From Euborellia annulipes (Eukaryota > Arthropoda > Insecta > Dermaptera > Anisolabididae), in contig JAKCPI010003243.1 of the NCBI GenBank assembly GCA_023213315.1, forward strand, positions 1 through 64,000: DNA of 64,000 nt, read 5' to 3'. Each line of letters begins with the position of its first letter. Position 1 is the stretch's first letter. Below, piece after piece: positions 21,719 through 32,875 of this stretch. The notes under the pieces are model-generated. The model saw only the letters and a program-made list of their open reading frames with translations. It was not told where the DNA came from and searched no databases. A program made the position numbers and the translations under genes.

Positions 21719-23002
21719 TATAACAAATATTTGTTGATTTTCAATGAACAGATTCACTGATTTGAAAATAAAACCAAGAATATATATTTTTTTAACAATA
21801 GATGGGTCTATAATTTTAATTAGACATCAACTGTGTAGAAATTTGTTCGATTCTTAATCTAACAGCAATATTCAACAAACCAAATGTAATTATATTGGGA
21901 AAAAAAGGGCTTCGGACATCCGTAGAAGGGCGTATTTCCCAGGACGCAATACAGAACACGCAATGATAAATAGTCGTCCATCAATATATTTGATTAACTA
22001 AATGCTAAATGAATTAATAATCCGTTTTAAATGCCAAACCAAGCACCTTTCGGCTATGAATTGATTGATATAGCCAACCATCAATCTAACAGAGGAGGTA
22101 CAATTTTTTTCACTTTTATTATATTAGGAAAAAATTGAGCTTGAAACATCATACATTATGCTTTTCGATTTAACTTTCGAAAACTTAAAAAAAGAAAAAT
22201 TTTGACACTCTAAAATATTTAGTTTCGCCTATGAAAATATTATTATATGTGCAAGCTTCGAATCTTCCTCAATTTTTATTAACTTTGCCCACCAACCAAG
22301 GTTTATGTAATCGTAAAAAATCGTAATTGAACTGAAGCTGCCAAAATGGTTTTGAGCTTCACAGAATCCATTCAAGTGCTTTTTCGAATGATGTCAGTGG
22401 TAAATTTTTCCTCAACGAAAACTCAACTATTAATTTAATTGTTTTAAAATTTTGCACACATAAACTAGAGTTTAAGGCCAAGAACTGAAAAGCTTTTGGT
22501 AAACATCGGACCATTGGGGGGGTGGGAAGGGGAAATATTTTTTTCTCACATAACAAACGTGTTGCCTTTGAATATATGGGCTGGCAAAGTTGTGCGCTCG
22601 GCTTAGTCCGACCATTTTTTTTTCTTACAATAAAAAGTGTGGAAGCAGTTCAAAAATTATATATACTAATATATAGACCCAATGTTTATCCCTTCAATTT
22701 ATTCTAAAAAGAAAAAACAAAAATTTCAATATTTATATTTCAAGATAATAAATTAGTTTTATACTGTATACCTGTTACTATTACTATATCTTTTTAGTCT
22801 ATATACTATATTTATCTATCTATCTAAATTGATAATTTTATGAAAAGAACGAATTATTCGTGTTAAAAAAAAAATTCCAAATATATATGCAAAATATCTT
22901 TGTTACTTCAAGTTGATTGTACGTCTTAACAGAAGGGCGGTCATCAGTAAAGCCAGCTTAAATTGTTAAATGTTGTTTCAAAGACTTAATATATTCTCTT
23001 AT
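21719..23002. other. AT-rich region, nothing recognised
   Basis: No coding sequence or shared repeat recognised. ATCTATCT run near 22815. Short frames near 22359-22707 are not supported by any family resemblance. Confidence 0.4.
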
Positions 23003-23215
23003 CTAACGAGAGCATCGTGGCTCAGAGCAGTTATAAAAGCGAATCTTGCAGGCCCCGGGTGGATTTCGGCTCAAAGAAGGGGGGCTGCCCCCCTGTATGG
23101 GTGGGAGGCCCATAGCAGTTTCTCCTGCACAATGCGTTTCCTTCAAGTGTCCCGGGAATGCAAATGAGTATCGGCCCTCTAATAAAGAATCTTGTTTACA
23201 AATCCTATTGTGCCC
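23003..23215 (+). repeat. Possible tRNA-derived SINE, decayed
   Basis: Opens with AGCATCGTGGCTCAGAGCAG, like a tRNA A-box region, and has CCCCGGGTGGATTTCGGC where a B box would be. The following 150 nt are GC-rich and end near ATAAAGAATC. Single copy here and no clear tail, so the call is tentative. A 139-codon minus-strand frame across it has no family features. Confidence 0.4.
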
Positions 23216-23786
23216 ACGATAATGAAGCGTGTGGCTAAGTTGGAATCCTTTCGAAAATGGTTTAATCAATGGCGAGGGACAATGGTTGTGGGGGTGGAGC
23301 GACTGCCCCGCCCTCTGCCGGCTCTCACTGAATTTTAATAAGCGCCGCCTAGCGGCGGATAGCGGCTGCAATATGACGTCATACAGGACCTCAACTATTG
23401 CGGCAAACATTTTTATATTCAATTTATTCCATCTTTTTTCATTAATTAAACCCTTTATTAAAACAATAGCTATAAAATTTGCCTAATGAAAATTTAACCC
23501 GAGTATATATATATAATATTACAAATGTATATGTAATATTATCTCAGTTTTTGCATTAGAAAAAAAGATAACACTCCGCCATTATTATAAAACAATAACG
23601 ATATAAATTACATACATCAGTAAATTTAAAAAAAATAATAGGGCCTAATACAATAATAATTAAAAACATTTTGTCAATATTTTGATTATGTTTGATGGTT
23701 ATATTTATGATATTTATGATAATATATAAAATCCTAACTAAAAAGTTCACCGTGCAGTTTTTTATTTCCAGCAGTTTATTTTAGTA
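23216..23786. other. GC-rich patch then AT-rich spacer
   Basis: 23260-23390 is GC-rich, with GCGCCGCCTAGCGGCG forming a small palindrome at 23342. No gene recognised. Confidence 0.35.
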
Positions 23787-23896
23787 ATCTTATTCATTCA
23801 TTCATTTATTGTTTTATCTTGTTTATTTATTTATTATTTGGATCTTATTCATTCATTCATTTATTGTTTTATCTTGTTTATTTATTTATTATTTGG
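23787..23896. repeat. Exact 55-bp tandem duplication
   Basis: The block starting ATCTTATTCATTCATTCATT and ending TTATTATTTGG occurs twice back to back (23787-23841, 23842-23896) with no difference visible, implying a recent event or an assembly duplication. Confidence 0.85.
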
Positions 23897-24579
23897 ATTA
23901 ATTGTTTTTATTTTAAAGCAAATCAAATATTCTAGGGGAAATTTTTTCAAGATTACAATTTTCACATAAAAAAATTATAATTGTTGTTTTTTAGGAATTG
24001 ATGAATTTATCCATTAAAAATCAACCTACGCTCTTGGTTAAGTGACTTGACCTTGTAATAAAGAAACGCTTCTGTATTAAATCTGATATAGGCTTAGCAT
24101 ATTTCAAAATTTAATTCTTAAAAGAAATAGAATCAAAACAAAATCAAATATTTCTATTTCTTTTAAAAATAAAATGATGAGATGTTGAATTTTTTATAAG
24201 ATATGGAACTGAAGAGGCTTCTTCATCACAAGGCTAAAGGCCAGCTACTTGACCATGAAATGAGAAACTAAAGAAAAAATTGGAATACACGGTTTATTTA
24301 TTGCTTTTATTAGAAAATAAATTCATATTTATACTACTATTAAGAGTTATATTCCGACATTTACTAATCTATCATCGATTTCTCAAAATAAATTTATCAA
24401 ATTTAGTATAGTAGATTTTTAAATTTTTCGCGTTTTCGCGTTGATATTTTCAGCCCAGAAGGCGCCAATGGACAAGAAAAGAAGTAAGAATTTACTTTCT
24501 ATTGAATAATAGAAAAGAGTGATTATAAGTTAATATTTGGTAATAGTGAACGTTCCAATCAATCCCGAGGGACTGCGGT
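23897..24579. other. AT-rich spacer
   Basis: No gene seen. TTCTATTTCTTTTA and its complement around 24120-24165 form a weak inverted repeat. Confidence 0.4.
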
Positions 24580-25443
24580 ATCTAAGTAGTTGAAATTTCA
24601 TACTTCATCCCATTCGATTCATTGTTTTTTTGTATGCTTATAAAGGAGTTAAATTTTTTTTCAAAAAGTACATTTTTTCTTTGGAGATGCATAAGTGACT
24701 CCCGCATTATCCCGCTCTATCGGAATCATTTTTAGTTTGGTTATAGTGCATTTAAAATAGAACTGTAAATATTTTCACCTCGAACTACCTCCTTTAAAAA
24801 ATTTTCAATAAAACCCAACAAAATTCATGAGTTATTTAAAATATTTTTTTTTAATAAACTTTTGTCAAAAAAATATCTAAATCGTTCTTTCATAATAATT
24901 TTCTAATTTTTGCTATAAGTTTTTATCTATCAAGATGTTATTTAGAAGAGACTTGGTCCACGAATATTATAAAAAGTTATGAAATATTCGATTAGACTAT
25001 GGCAAAACTAAAAATTCTTTCGATAGAGTGGGATAATGCGGGATATTTTACTTATGCCTCTTAAAAGGAAAAATTTATATAAGTTTTGAAAAAATAATTT
25101 AACGCCATTTTAATCATTCAAGAAACAATGAATCGAAAGAGATGAAGTATGAAATTTCAACGACTTAAATTAAGGTTAAGGCCCAGCAAATTTGGTGGAA
25201 GTTGGTTGAAGTTAACCTTTTTAAAACACGAATAGAAATTCACTAAAATAAACGACGCTCTCAGCTCAGAAGTTGGATGCTAACTTCGGGGGCCTGTTTC
25301 TCCACCGTTAGCAGGTATAACTGTAAATACTTCTAGGGGCAAATGCCCTTAACATTTCTGTATCAAATGGGCTTGGGTTTTTTCAGTTATTCTAAAGTTC
25401 ATTTTTTTCATTTTGGCCACTTTTTTTGCAATTCGAACCACTG
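24580..25443. mobile_element. hAT-like long foldback element, copy 2, left-truncated
   Basis: Aligns with the middle and right part of 9772-11075: ATTCATTGTTTTTTGTATGC, CCCGCATTATCCCGCTCTAT, GAAGAGACTTGGTCCACGAA, TTGGTGGAAGTTGGTTGAAG, TCTCAGCTCAGAAGTTGGAT, ending TTGGCCACTTTTTTTGCAAT then TCGAACCACTG. The left third is missing. Confidence 0.65.
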
Positions 25444-25675
25444 TGCCCTGGTGGAAGATGACTAACCCACAGGATCTATAACCTACAGGTTAAGAACCCT
25501 TGATCTAGGATATTTGAAGGCCTCTCATTTTTCCATTAATCATTGAACAACAATTGATAATTCATTTGATCTAATGATTAATTGACTATACAATATTTAA
25601 TTTCAATCTATTATAGTCAGACTCAAACTGTGGCCTCGTTTATTTTATATACAGCTCAAAGGTTCAATTTTTTTA

Positions 25676-26170
25676 TTAAATAAAATAATATAAAAAAAAA
25701 TTTAAAAACAACGCTTTTATAAATGTACTAAAAAGAGAAAAATAATTATGTATAATTTCTTTAAAATTATATTAAAAATTAATATATGTTACTAAAACTA
25801 AAAGCGTTGGGCGCGGGATTTGCAAATTTTAATTGTATAAATAGGCCTATTATATGTTTTATGAATACATTTTCATACCATAGACTTGGCGGGTAGTTAG
25901 GCAAAACAGTTTGAAGTGACTCAAATGTTCTAGTTAGATTATTTTTTTTTTTTTTTTTTTGATTCATGTATCGGTGAATTAAGGTTAGTTGATCCTCTGC
26001 AATGCAAATTGCAAGAGATTGTTAATTTGCGCGCTCAACGCTTTTAGTTTTAGTAACATATATTAATTTTTAATATAATTTTAAAGAAATTATACATAAT
26101 TATTTTTCTCTTTTTAGTACATTTATAAAAGCGTTGTTTTTAAATTTTTTTTTTATATTATTTTATTTAA
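25676..26170. mobile_element. ~495-bp element with ~140-bp inverted arms
   Basis: TTAAATAAAATAATATAAAA at the left returns as its complement ending TTTTATTTAA. The arms stay complementary through AACGCTTTTATAAATGTAC and AGCGTTGGGCGCG. The 215-bp centre differs. The arms are close to identical, so the insertion is young. Flanking TTAA or TA cannot be told apart. Non-coding. Confidence 0.75.
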
Positions 26171-26265
26171 CTCTTTTTAGTTTTTGTAATAAAATATTAA
26201 TACGTATGAGTTATATACATATACACGATACAATAAGACAATTTGTATTTTAAAAGAAGAGAAAT

Positions 26266-26762
26266 TTTTGATTATAAATTTCACCCCCTCTTTTTTTTGA
26301 TAGGCCGAAATTAATTGACCTACAAAGATGAGACACATCAAATATTGCATTGTCACGGGAGTTACATACGTGTATAAAATTTCAAAGCTTTAGGTTAAGT
26401 AGAACTGGTCGTAAATTCAATCGCTAACTTTGTCGGACCGAACAATGGAAATGTGATTAATTGGCCGCTAATCTCAATTTAATTAATTTTTAATTATTTT
26501 GAATAGCACATTTTGTAGAGTAAAGTCTATTTAACACCTCTGCTAATGCTCGAAACTCTAAATTAATTATAAATAGGAGAAATTTTGATTATAAAACTTC
26601 CCCCCCACTTTTTTTGATCGGCCGCCATTTTGTAATTAATTCACCTACAAAGATGAGACATATCAAATATTGCATTGTCACGGGAGTTACATACGTGTAT
26701 AAAATTTCAAAGCTCTAGCTTAAGTAGAAGTGGTCGAAATTTCGATTTGCAAATTTGTCGGA
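26266..26762. repeat. Direct repeat, two ~185-bp units ~312 bp apart
   Basis: TTGATTATAAA..TTCCCCC-type starts, then ACCTACAAAGATGAGACA, ATCAAATATTGCATTGTCAC, GGGAGTTACATACGTGTATA and AAATTTCAAAGCT occur at 26266-26450 and again at 26578-26762 in the same orientation. It could be two monomers of a ~312-bp satellite. Confidence 0.75.
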
Positions 26763-27008
26763 AAAACAGGAAAGCAAGTTAATAAAAGCGTTGTAAAAAA
26801 GAGTTGCAACTCTCAAACCATGGTTAAAGAACAAATTTTCTAATGAAAAATATCCAAAAAGTTTTTTTATTTCTGATATAATAAATATAAAAAAAAAAAA
26901 AAAAAAAAACTCTAATGAGATGAAATAATCAAAGAGTCACCGAGTATTGTAGATGTTTAATAGGCCTAGAATGATTTAAATAAAATCCGCCCATCAATAA
27001 AGAAGGTA
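26763..27008. other. AT-rich spacer with poly(A) tract
   Basis: A run of about 19 A at 26890-26909; no gene. Confidence 0.4.
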
Positions 27009-27440
27009 AGGTACTGTGCTGTCACTCCAGATTTTTTGCACCGAATATATTTAGTTTCTGATTGTACCACAAAACCAATAAGATAAAATTTATAATCAAA
27101 TATATGAAAATAAACTTAAAGTTTTATAGCTGTAGAGGTTTAATCAGGATCCAAAGGAATAGAAATCCTAAAAATTTTTGCTTTATGTATCTTAATCAAA
27201 ATCGTTAGAGAAAATTTTGAGAAAATTAAAAAAACTCAAAGAGTATATCAGTAAGTAGCTGATTTTATTATTATGAGAAGACATAACTTGAATATCAAAT
27301 TTGAGGTTTGATGATATTTTGATCACAGACACGCGGAAGCCTCAAAACGAGTATTTCCATCAAAATCATGGAATTTTTGTTACATCGCAATACTTTCAAT
27401 CTATATATATTATTTTATTTTGTATATCTAGGTAAAAAAA
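27009..27440 (+). repeat. RepA interspersed repeat, + copy
   Basis: Right half of the hairpin (GTGCTGTCACTCCAGATTTT), then ATATATTTAGTTTC, AATCGTTAGAGAAAATTTTG, CATCAAAATCATGGAATTTT and ATACTTTCAATCTATATATA. Shorter and more diverged than most copies. Confidence 0.65.
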
Positions 27441-28257
27441 TCAAAAAAAAATCCGACTTTTATTTGGTCGTGAATGCATAAGAAACGTGTTATTCATGAC
27501 ATCTAATTTTTTAAAAGTAAATTCTCTCCTTTCTTGATCTCTATCTTTAAAAAGAAATTGGTTTTCAGTTGAAAATAAAGTATGAATGTGACATTGAGTT
27601 TGAGCAAGAACCGAAACCATATGCTGATTGGGTTGTTGCCTGCCCTGTAACACTTTTTATTGTGATGTCGTTTAATAGAGATAAGGATTCAATGTCTCCA
27701 TCAGTTGAGACCCAAACACTCTTTTTCAACACAATGGCTAACAATCTATTATTATTTATCAGTTTTTCTGCTGAATCCTGAATACAAAGGTGTCTTTGTA
27801 TGTCTTTTTTTCCTCTCTTTTAAATTAAAACATGGTCAAGAGTTTTCTATCCTTTTGACAGCAAGTTTATAAAATAAATCGCCTAAATATGAAGAATGAA
27901 GAAGAGTCTTTCATATATTAAATTAAATAATCAAAAATTTATTAGTGCAAAAAATTCTATTTAACAAAAAAATAAAGTCATTGTTCGAAATAATTGAGCG
28001 TATTTTCCTTTTTAAATTATTAATTACTTTTTAGAATAGAATGAGAGAATAATTTTTAATAGGAGCTGAATTTTTGATAAATGAAGGGCTCAGAAGCTAA
28101 TGCGATTTAGTCAATAAAATTTAAAAAAATTGAGAAAATTAATGTTTAATTGTCTGAAAAATCATAACACATTTTTAAGGTCAACACATTTTTAAGGTCC
28201 GACGAGTATTTATTTTAATATAAATACTAGTCTTAGTGATTTAATGTAAAATGGTAT
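27441..28257. other. Unassigned sequence
   Basis: Frames of 70 codons on both strands around 27441-27781 have no family resemblance. Otherwise AT-rich with no shared repeat. Confidence 0.35.
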
Positions 28258-28365
28258 TTTGTAAATTGACCTGAGACCACACCAATTAACGCCCTTTGCA
28301 ATCAGGCGCTTAAGGGGTGCGACGAGCTCAGAGCCCCTTGGTTACTAATTTCGCTAATGTTATGC
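28258..28365 (+). repeat. Repeat shared (inverted) with 35.16-35.30 kb
   Basis: GACCACACCAATTAACGCC at one end and CTAATTTCGCTAATGTTAT at the other occur reverse-complemented at 35166-35300. This copy lacks the pyrimidine-rich middle found there. Confidence 0.6.
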
Positions 28366-28865
28366 TTTTTCAAATACACATTCGAGGTTATTTTGTTGTT
28401 GTTGCTATTTTTTTTTTTTTTAATAATTAAAAACAAAAGGGGAGAAAAAAATATTCTAAAGGTAATTAAATTTTATTTTTATTTTTATGTTTGTGACAAT
28501 TTATTTCATTTTAATTATTTTGTTTTCCCTTTTAATAAAATCATAATAAAGAAATATTTTGACTAGATATTTTTCAAATTCATAGAATAAACTAATTGCA
28601 AGACTCGCTTCTTGAACCTCCCGGGATATAATAATTCATTTTTAAAATTATACCGCCCTCTCAAATTTTATTCAAATTTGGTGAAAAAAAAAATGTATGG
28701 CGATAAAACCCTAATTTTGATTATAATATTAAAATAATTATTTTCTAGTTATAGAGGGAATTAGTTAACTGAATTAAGTTTAATTCTCCTAATTAATATT
28801 TAATCAACAATTTTCCTCCCCTCCCACAATGGATCATTGTTGCAGCCTGTCTCTCTCTCTCTGGG

Positions 28866-30026
28866 GTGACAGACAGGGTTAAGCTCGCAGTAGATAATAA
28901 GAAGATAATGGCTCTGGTGCTTTTTGATATGAAAAAAGCATTTGATACGGTGGATCACGGGTTCCTCCTAAAAAAGATGGGTTCCATGGGCTTTTCACAG
29001 AGTGTAGTTGCCTGGTTTGCTTCTTATTTCTCTGAGAGACAACAGATAGTTGTTGGTTCGAACAATGAATACTCTGGTGCACTGCCGGTAAATGCTGGGG
29101 TGCCGCAGGGAAGTGTATTGGCTCCGCTACTCTTTGCAATATACACCAGTGATTTTCCCAAATTAGATTATTGTGAGTATCAGCTTTATGCTGACGACTT
29201 ACAAATATTTTCGGAGTTTTTTCCCCACGATTACCATAGAGGTATTGAGAGGGTTAATATGGATGTTGAAATCGTTAGTTCTTGGGCAGCCCTTAACGGT
29301 CTTCAAATAAATAAAAATAAAACAAAGACAATGATCCTAGGTAGCTCTGTCTATCTAAATAGATTGGAGGATGAGGGTGCTCCGAAAGTAGTGGTGGATG
29401 GTCAACCTTTGAATTTCGAAAGGACTCTGACGAACTTGGGAATGGTGTTCAATCCTTAATTGAGTTGGAGAGAGCATGTCTCTTATATTTCAAATAGAGT
29501 CTTCAGAAATTTGTCTCAATTCAGAAGCGCAGACCTGTTTCAGGTGTCTACTAGGATTCACCTAGTTAAGACGCTTATACTTCCGATATTCGATTATTGT
29601 TTGGTTTACCACACCTTGTCTGGTGAGCTGAGCGGAAAATTGGATAAGCTTTTAAATTCTTGCATTGGGTTTATCTTTGATGTCCCTGTTTTCCATCACA
29701 TCTCGCCTTATTATGAAAAATTAAAATGGCTGAGGCTTAGTGAGAGGCGATCATATTTTCTTGGAATGTTCCTCTATAAGTTATTTAGAAGAAAGGAACC
29801 CTCTTATCTCTATGAACTCTTTATATTCAAAGCTAATATTCAAAAGAAGGATCTTAGAAATAGAGGTATTGAGCTACATATGCCCCTCCATCGTACAACT
29901 CTGTATAATAGGTCGTTTGCAGTAAATTCGGTGAGATTCTGGAGCTCTATACCCCACGAAATTAAAGGTGCATCAACTTTAAACAGGTTTAAATGTCGCC
30001 TACAGGAGCACCTCCATGGCCTATAG
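28866..30026 (+). pseudogene. LINE ORF2 reverse transcriptase with one stop codon
   Basis: One frame of ~386 codons broken only by TAA at 29457-29459. The protein part shows RT motif A (LFDMKKAFDTVDH), the GVPQGSVLAPLLF block and the catalytic YADD box (codon near 29187), followed by the thumb/connection region. The C-terminal part ends with the R-SYFLGMFLYKL, RSFAVNSVRFWSSIP and FKCRLQEHL phrases typical of Jockey/CR1-group ORF2 proteins. The RT is missing its N-terminal motifs and the APE endonuclease. Frame retention over 1.1 kb with one stop suggests a fairly recent copy. Clade call (CR1/Jockey group rather than RTE or R1) rests on motif phrasing only. Confidence 0.85.
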
Positions 30027-30243
30027 ACCCACAATGTCATGACAAATGGGATTAAATAATATAAAGTAAAGAAAATATTGTTAAATATGTATTTTGTAAA
30101 TTGATTATGTAATGAAAAGTAATAGTGTAAGATGATATAAGGAGAAATATTATGTAAATAAAAATGTATTTTATTGAATTGTAATGTTAAATTGTATTAT
30201 GATGTGAGGAGAAAAATATTTAAAAATGTATTTCATTTTGGTC

Positions 30244-30275
30244 GGCTCTTAAGAGAACAAGAAGTTCTCAGAGCC
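30244..30275 (+). repeat. Stem-loop at LINE 3' end
   Basis: GGCTC/GAGCC and GAGAAC/GTTCTC pair to give a two-part stem with a small loop, 15 nt before the (TATC) tail. Some LINE families use such 3' stem-loops for RT recognition; that role here is inference. Confidence 0.6.
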
Positions 30276-30430
30276 AAATAAAATTCTTTATCTATCTATC
30301 TCTCTCTCTCTTGCGTTCAAGGCGTGCAGACGTGTTTAGCTGCGCTCTCGCTCTCAGGTCCTCTGTACTCTAGGAAAATTTTTAAAAATATCAAATTATT
30401 ATTTTGAATTGATTATTCAAATACTTGAAG

Positions 30431-30900
30431 ATGGTTCCTGTAACTAAATCAACAAGTGAAGCTTTGAAGACTGCAATAAAGGATACCTTCGAGGATTCTT
30501 CACTGATTGACGCCTTGGTTAAGGCTGTCAAACCTGCACTCGTTAGAATTGTAAACGATATTTTCGTGATGAATTCCGAAATGAAGTCGAAACGCTAAAG
30601 AGTGAGAACTTTAAAAAGTTTGATTCGCTGGAACAGGCAATTTGGCGTGGAAGATAATACGCGTCATAATAAGGACCCAATCTCAATAGTTAAAGAACTT
30701 TGTCAAAAAATCTCCATATCGCAATTCAAGAAAGTGCCGCCGCCTGGGTGGAGGCCGGAAGAGCAACCCTGAAGAAGCAAGCAAGTGGCTCTCAAGCCGA
30801 TAGAATTAACACTCAAAAAAAAAACACCACAGCGCCTATCCTGGTGAAATTCACATCACATCTCGTCAAAACTAAGGCCCTTGGGGCCAAAAAATGACTG
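30431..30900 (+). pseudogene. LINE ORF1 relic
   Basis: Begins at ATG 30431 with ~55 codons (MVPVTKSTSEALKTAIKDTF at the start), stopped by TAA near 30597. A second open stretch lies at 30700-30897 (SKNLHIAIQESAAAWVEAGR) in a shifted frame. The position just upstream of an APE endonuclease fits ORF1 of a LINE. No RRM or zinc-knuckle motif survives, so the assignment comes mostly from context. Confidence 0.5.
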
Positions 30901-31085
30901 GGAGAAATTGTTTGTTGTTTCTTTTTTTACATTTTTGTTTTTGTTACTTTTTATTTATTTATTTATTTATTTATTTTACACTTTTTATTCTTTCTAAGAT
31001 ACTTCATGAGAGTGAGTTCATTAACTGATGCAAGCCCCGGTGCAACGGAGGAACTGCGCATCGCTCTTGTAAATGCCCAGTCATA

Positions 31086-32578
31086 AGGATGTTTGGGAGG
31101 TATATTAAAAATGATACCAGATATTAACTTTCATAATATATAAAGTAGACTTTGAGAAACCTATTTTGCATAGATTTATTTAAATTCACTAAATCGTTTA
31201 TGAGAAAAAAATTATAAATAGATGAAAAACTCGGTTATTATTTGAAAAATTCATTAGTGTATTAGAAACTGCGGCAACACTGTAGTCACATGAGCGCTTT
31301 AGTTGTATATACTTTACAAACAGTTGTAGGTAATAGTACATTTGGTCACATAAAAAGAGATTAACAACCAATAACCGAATAAGGATAGAATATTTCAAAT
31401 AATTTATTAAAATTATTTTTTTAAAATTTATTTCATATTTCATTTGAGAGAAAGATTAAAGGTGCGATCACACCGGAACCTGACTTGACTTGAGTTGAGT
31501 CCGGTGGCGGACCCAACCTATGTATTTCAATGGAGGTGCACACACTGCTGCCGAAACGGAGTTGAGCGGAGCTACGTCACGATACGGACTCTGGTGGCTA
31601 ACCAATTTTGTTGGATCGGGACCTGACTCCGGCTGGCTGGGAAGCCAACATGGCCGACTTTTTCAATCAGCTGTTTGATCGGTTCCTTAATAAAGACATT
31701 TTTGGCAATATAGGGCTTTATTTAAGTAATAATAATACAAATAAATAATAATTAGGAGATAACTTCTATTTTTTATTAAAAATTACAGGAAAATATGTTA
31801 AGTCAAAACAGATTACAATTTTTTTTTAATTAATAAGATATTATTTTTTAAATAGTCAATTAAGAAATATTTTTACTTAAAATTTAGTAAAAATATTTCT
31901 TGATATAACGATAATTAGTTTTATTAAGTTTATTTAGAAATAAATTGCTGGGAAGGAATATAGTAACATTCAAGTAAAAAGCATTGTTTATCCTTCGACA
32001 TACTTATATACCAAATATCAGAGAAGTAAGATTACGTCACTCCAGTCAAGTTTTAGTGTGTGACCCCCCTCAATTCGGATTCGGTTAGAACTCCAGTCAG
32101 TAAACACAAGTCAGGTCCCGGTGTGATCGCACCTTAACTCAAGCTGCCAACGTATGAATTATACAGTGTTGTCAAGTTTTCAGTCTATTTCACAATAACG
32201 AATTATTAATATTTAATAATTTTTTTACCCATAATTTTCTTAAATAAATGCTTTTCCATAGTTTTAATTTTTATTTGAGTGAATTAAAAAATGTTTATAA
32301 TTATAATTTATAAAGATTAAAATTAAATATTTTGTGTTCAGAAGTTTAAATCGTGGTACCATCACTGCCAAAAGTTAGTTAAAATTTTTTCATTTTATTC
32401 TATTTTTCTTATTTTAATGAAATTTTTTTTTGAAAATTTCCGATTTCCTAATAAGCGTTATACATTTCTTTTATTCTGTTACTATTTTTTTTTAACTAAT
32501 TGTTTTCAATATAACGTAATTATTCACGAATTCTTAAATTTTAGTACTTTGTCTCCGATTCTGTCTCCCAAACATCCT
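31086..32578. mobile_element. Tc1/mariner-like MITE with TA target, interrupted
   Basis: Ends AGGATGTTTGGGAG on the left and CTCCCAAACATCCT on the right, each with TA outside (31084-31085, 32579-32580). TA targeting is inferred from the flanks. No transposase is visible. A second element (31460-32134) is inserted inside, leaving ~810 bp of own sequence. Both lie inside the LINE endonuclease. Confidence 0.75.
31460..32134. mobile_element. PIF/Harbinger- or ISL2EU-like element, TAA target
   Basis: Begins AGGTGCGATCACACCGG and ends CCGGTGTGATCGCACCT, with TAA on both sides (31457-31459, 32135-32137). The inverted ends extend through ACCTGACTTG. A 3-bp TAA duplication fits PIF/Harbinger or ISL2EU. 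No transposase ORF, so non-autonomous. Third level of a nest. Confidence 0.75.
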
Positions 32579-32648
32579 TAAATAGGTAATTTTAATGAAT
32601 GAGAATAGGTGCAGGCTATGCTTTTGGCAATGAGAAAATAACTTTTTA

Positions 32649-32707
32649 GTGTTTTCTCCAAATATTTCGAAGGCATTTAATAGCACTTCTTCATCAGCGG
32701 CTCACTC
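32649..32707 (-). ncRNA. Hammerhead-like motif, left arm of P4
   Basis: Minus strand: GAGTG, A, GCCG, CTGATGA, A, GAAG...CTTC, GAAATATT, TGG, loop, CACT. Almost identical to the right-arm copy; the outermost pair is lost. Confidence 0.45.
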
Positions 32708-32814
32708 TAATGCCACATACAAGTGACGCCTTATTGCTTACGAGGGCTGTTTATCATGTATAGATCTGCCTCTCAGACGTTTCGCTCCTAAATTTCAACT
32801 TGTATGTGGCATTA

Positions 32815-32875
32815 GAGTGAGCCGCTGATGAAGAAGTGCTATTAAATGCCTTCGAAATATTTGGAGAAAACACTC
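32815..32875 (+). ncRNA. Hammerhead-like motif, right arm of P4
   Basis: Helix I outer GAGTG (32815-32819) with CACTC (32871-32875), internal loop, inner GCCG with TGG, CTGATGA (32825-32831), unpaired A, helix II GAAG/CTTC, GAAATATT (32854-32861). The predicted NUH triplet is ATT. An internal loop in helix I is typical of natural hammerheads. Confidence 0.5.

Larger units (their letters stand above)
28850..30310 (+). mobile_element. CR1/Jockey-like LINE copy 1, 5'-truncated
   Basis: Runs from a CT repeat at 28850 to a (TATC)n/(TC)n tail at 30291-30310. It contains the reverse transcriptase from motif A onward, the ORF2 C-terminus, a ~220-nt 3' UTR, a stem-loop at 30244-30275 and AATAAA just before the tail. 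Upstream domains (endonuclease, ORF1) are missing, as usual for 5'-truncated LINE copies. The next LINE copy starts directly after the tail in the same orientation. Confidence 0.85.

Noticed and set aside
23003..23422. 139-codon minus-strand open frame
   Set aside because: Lies over a GC-rich, SINE-like patch; no domain, no biased codon use and an arginine/proline-rich product typical of chance frames in GC-rich DNA.
27441..27781. Overlapping 70-codon frames on both strands
   Set aside because: No recognisable motif and no splice or promoter context; consistent with chance.
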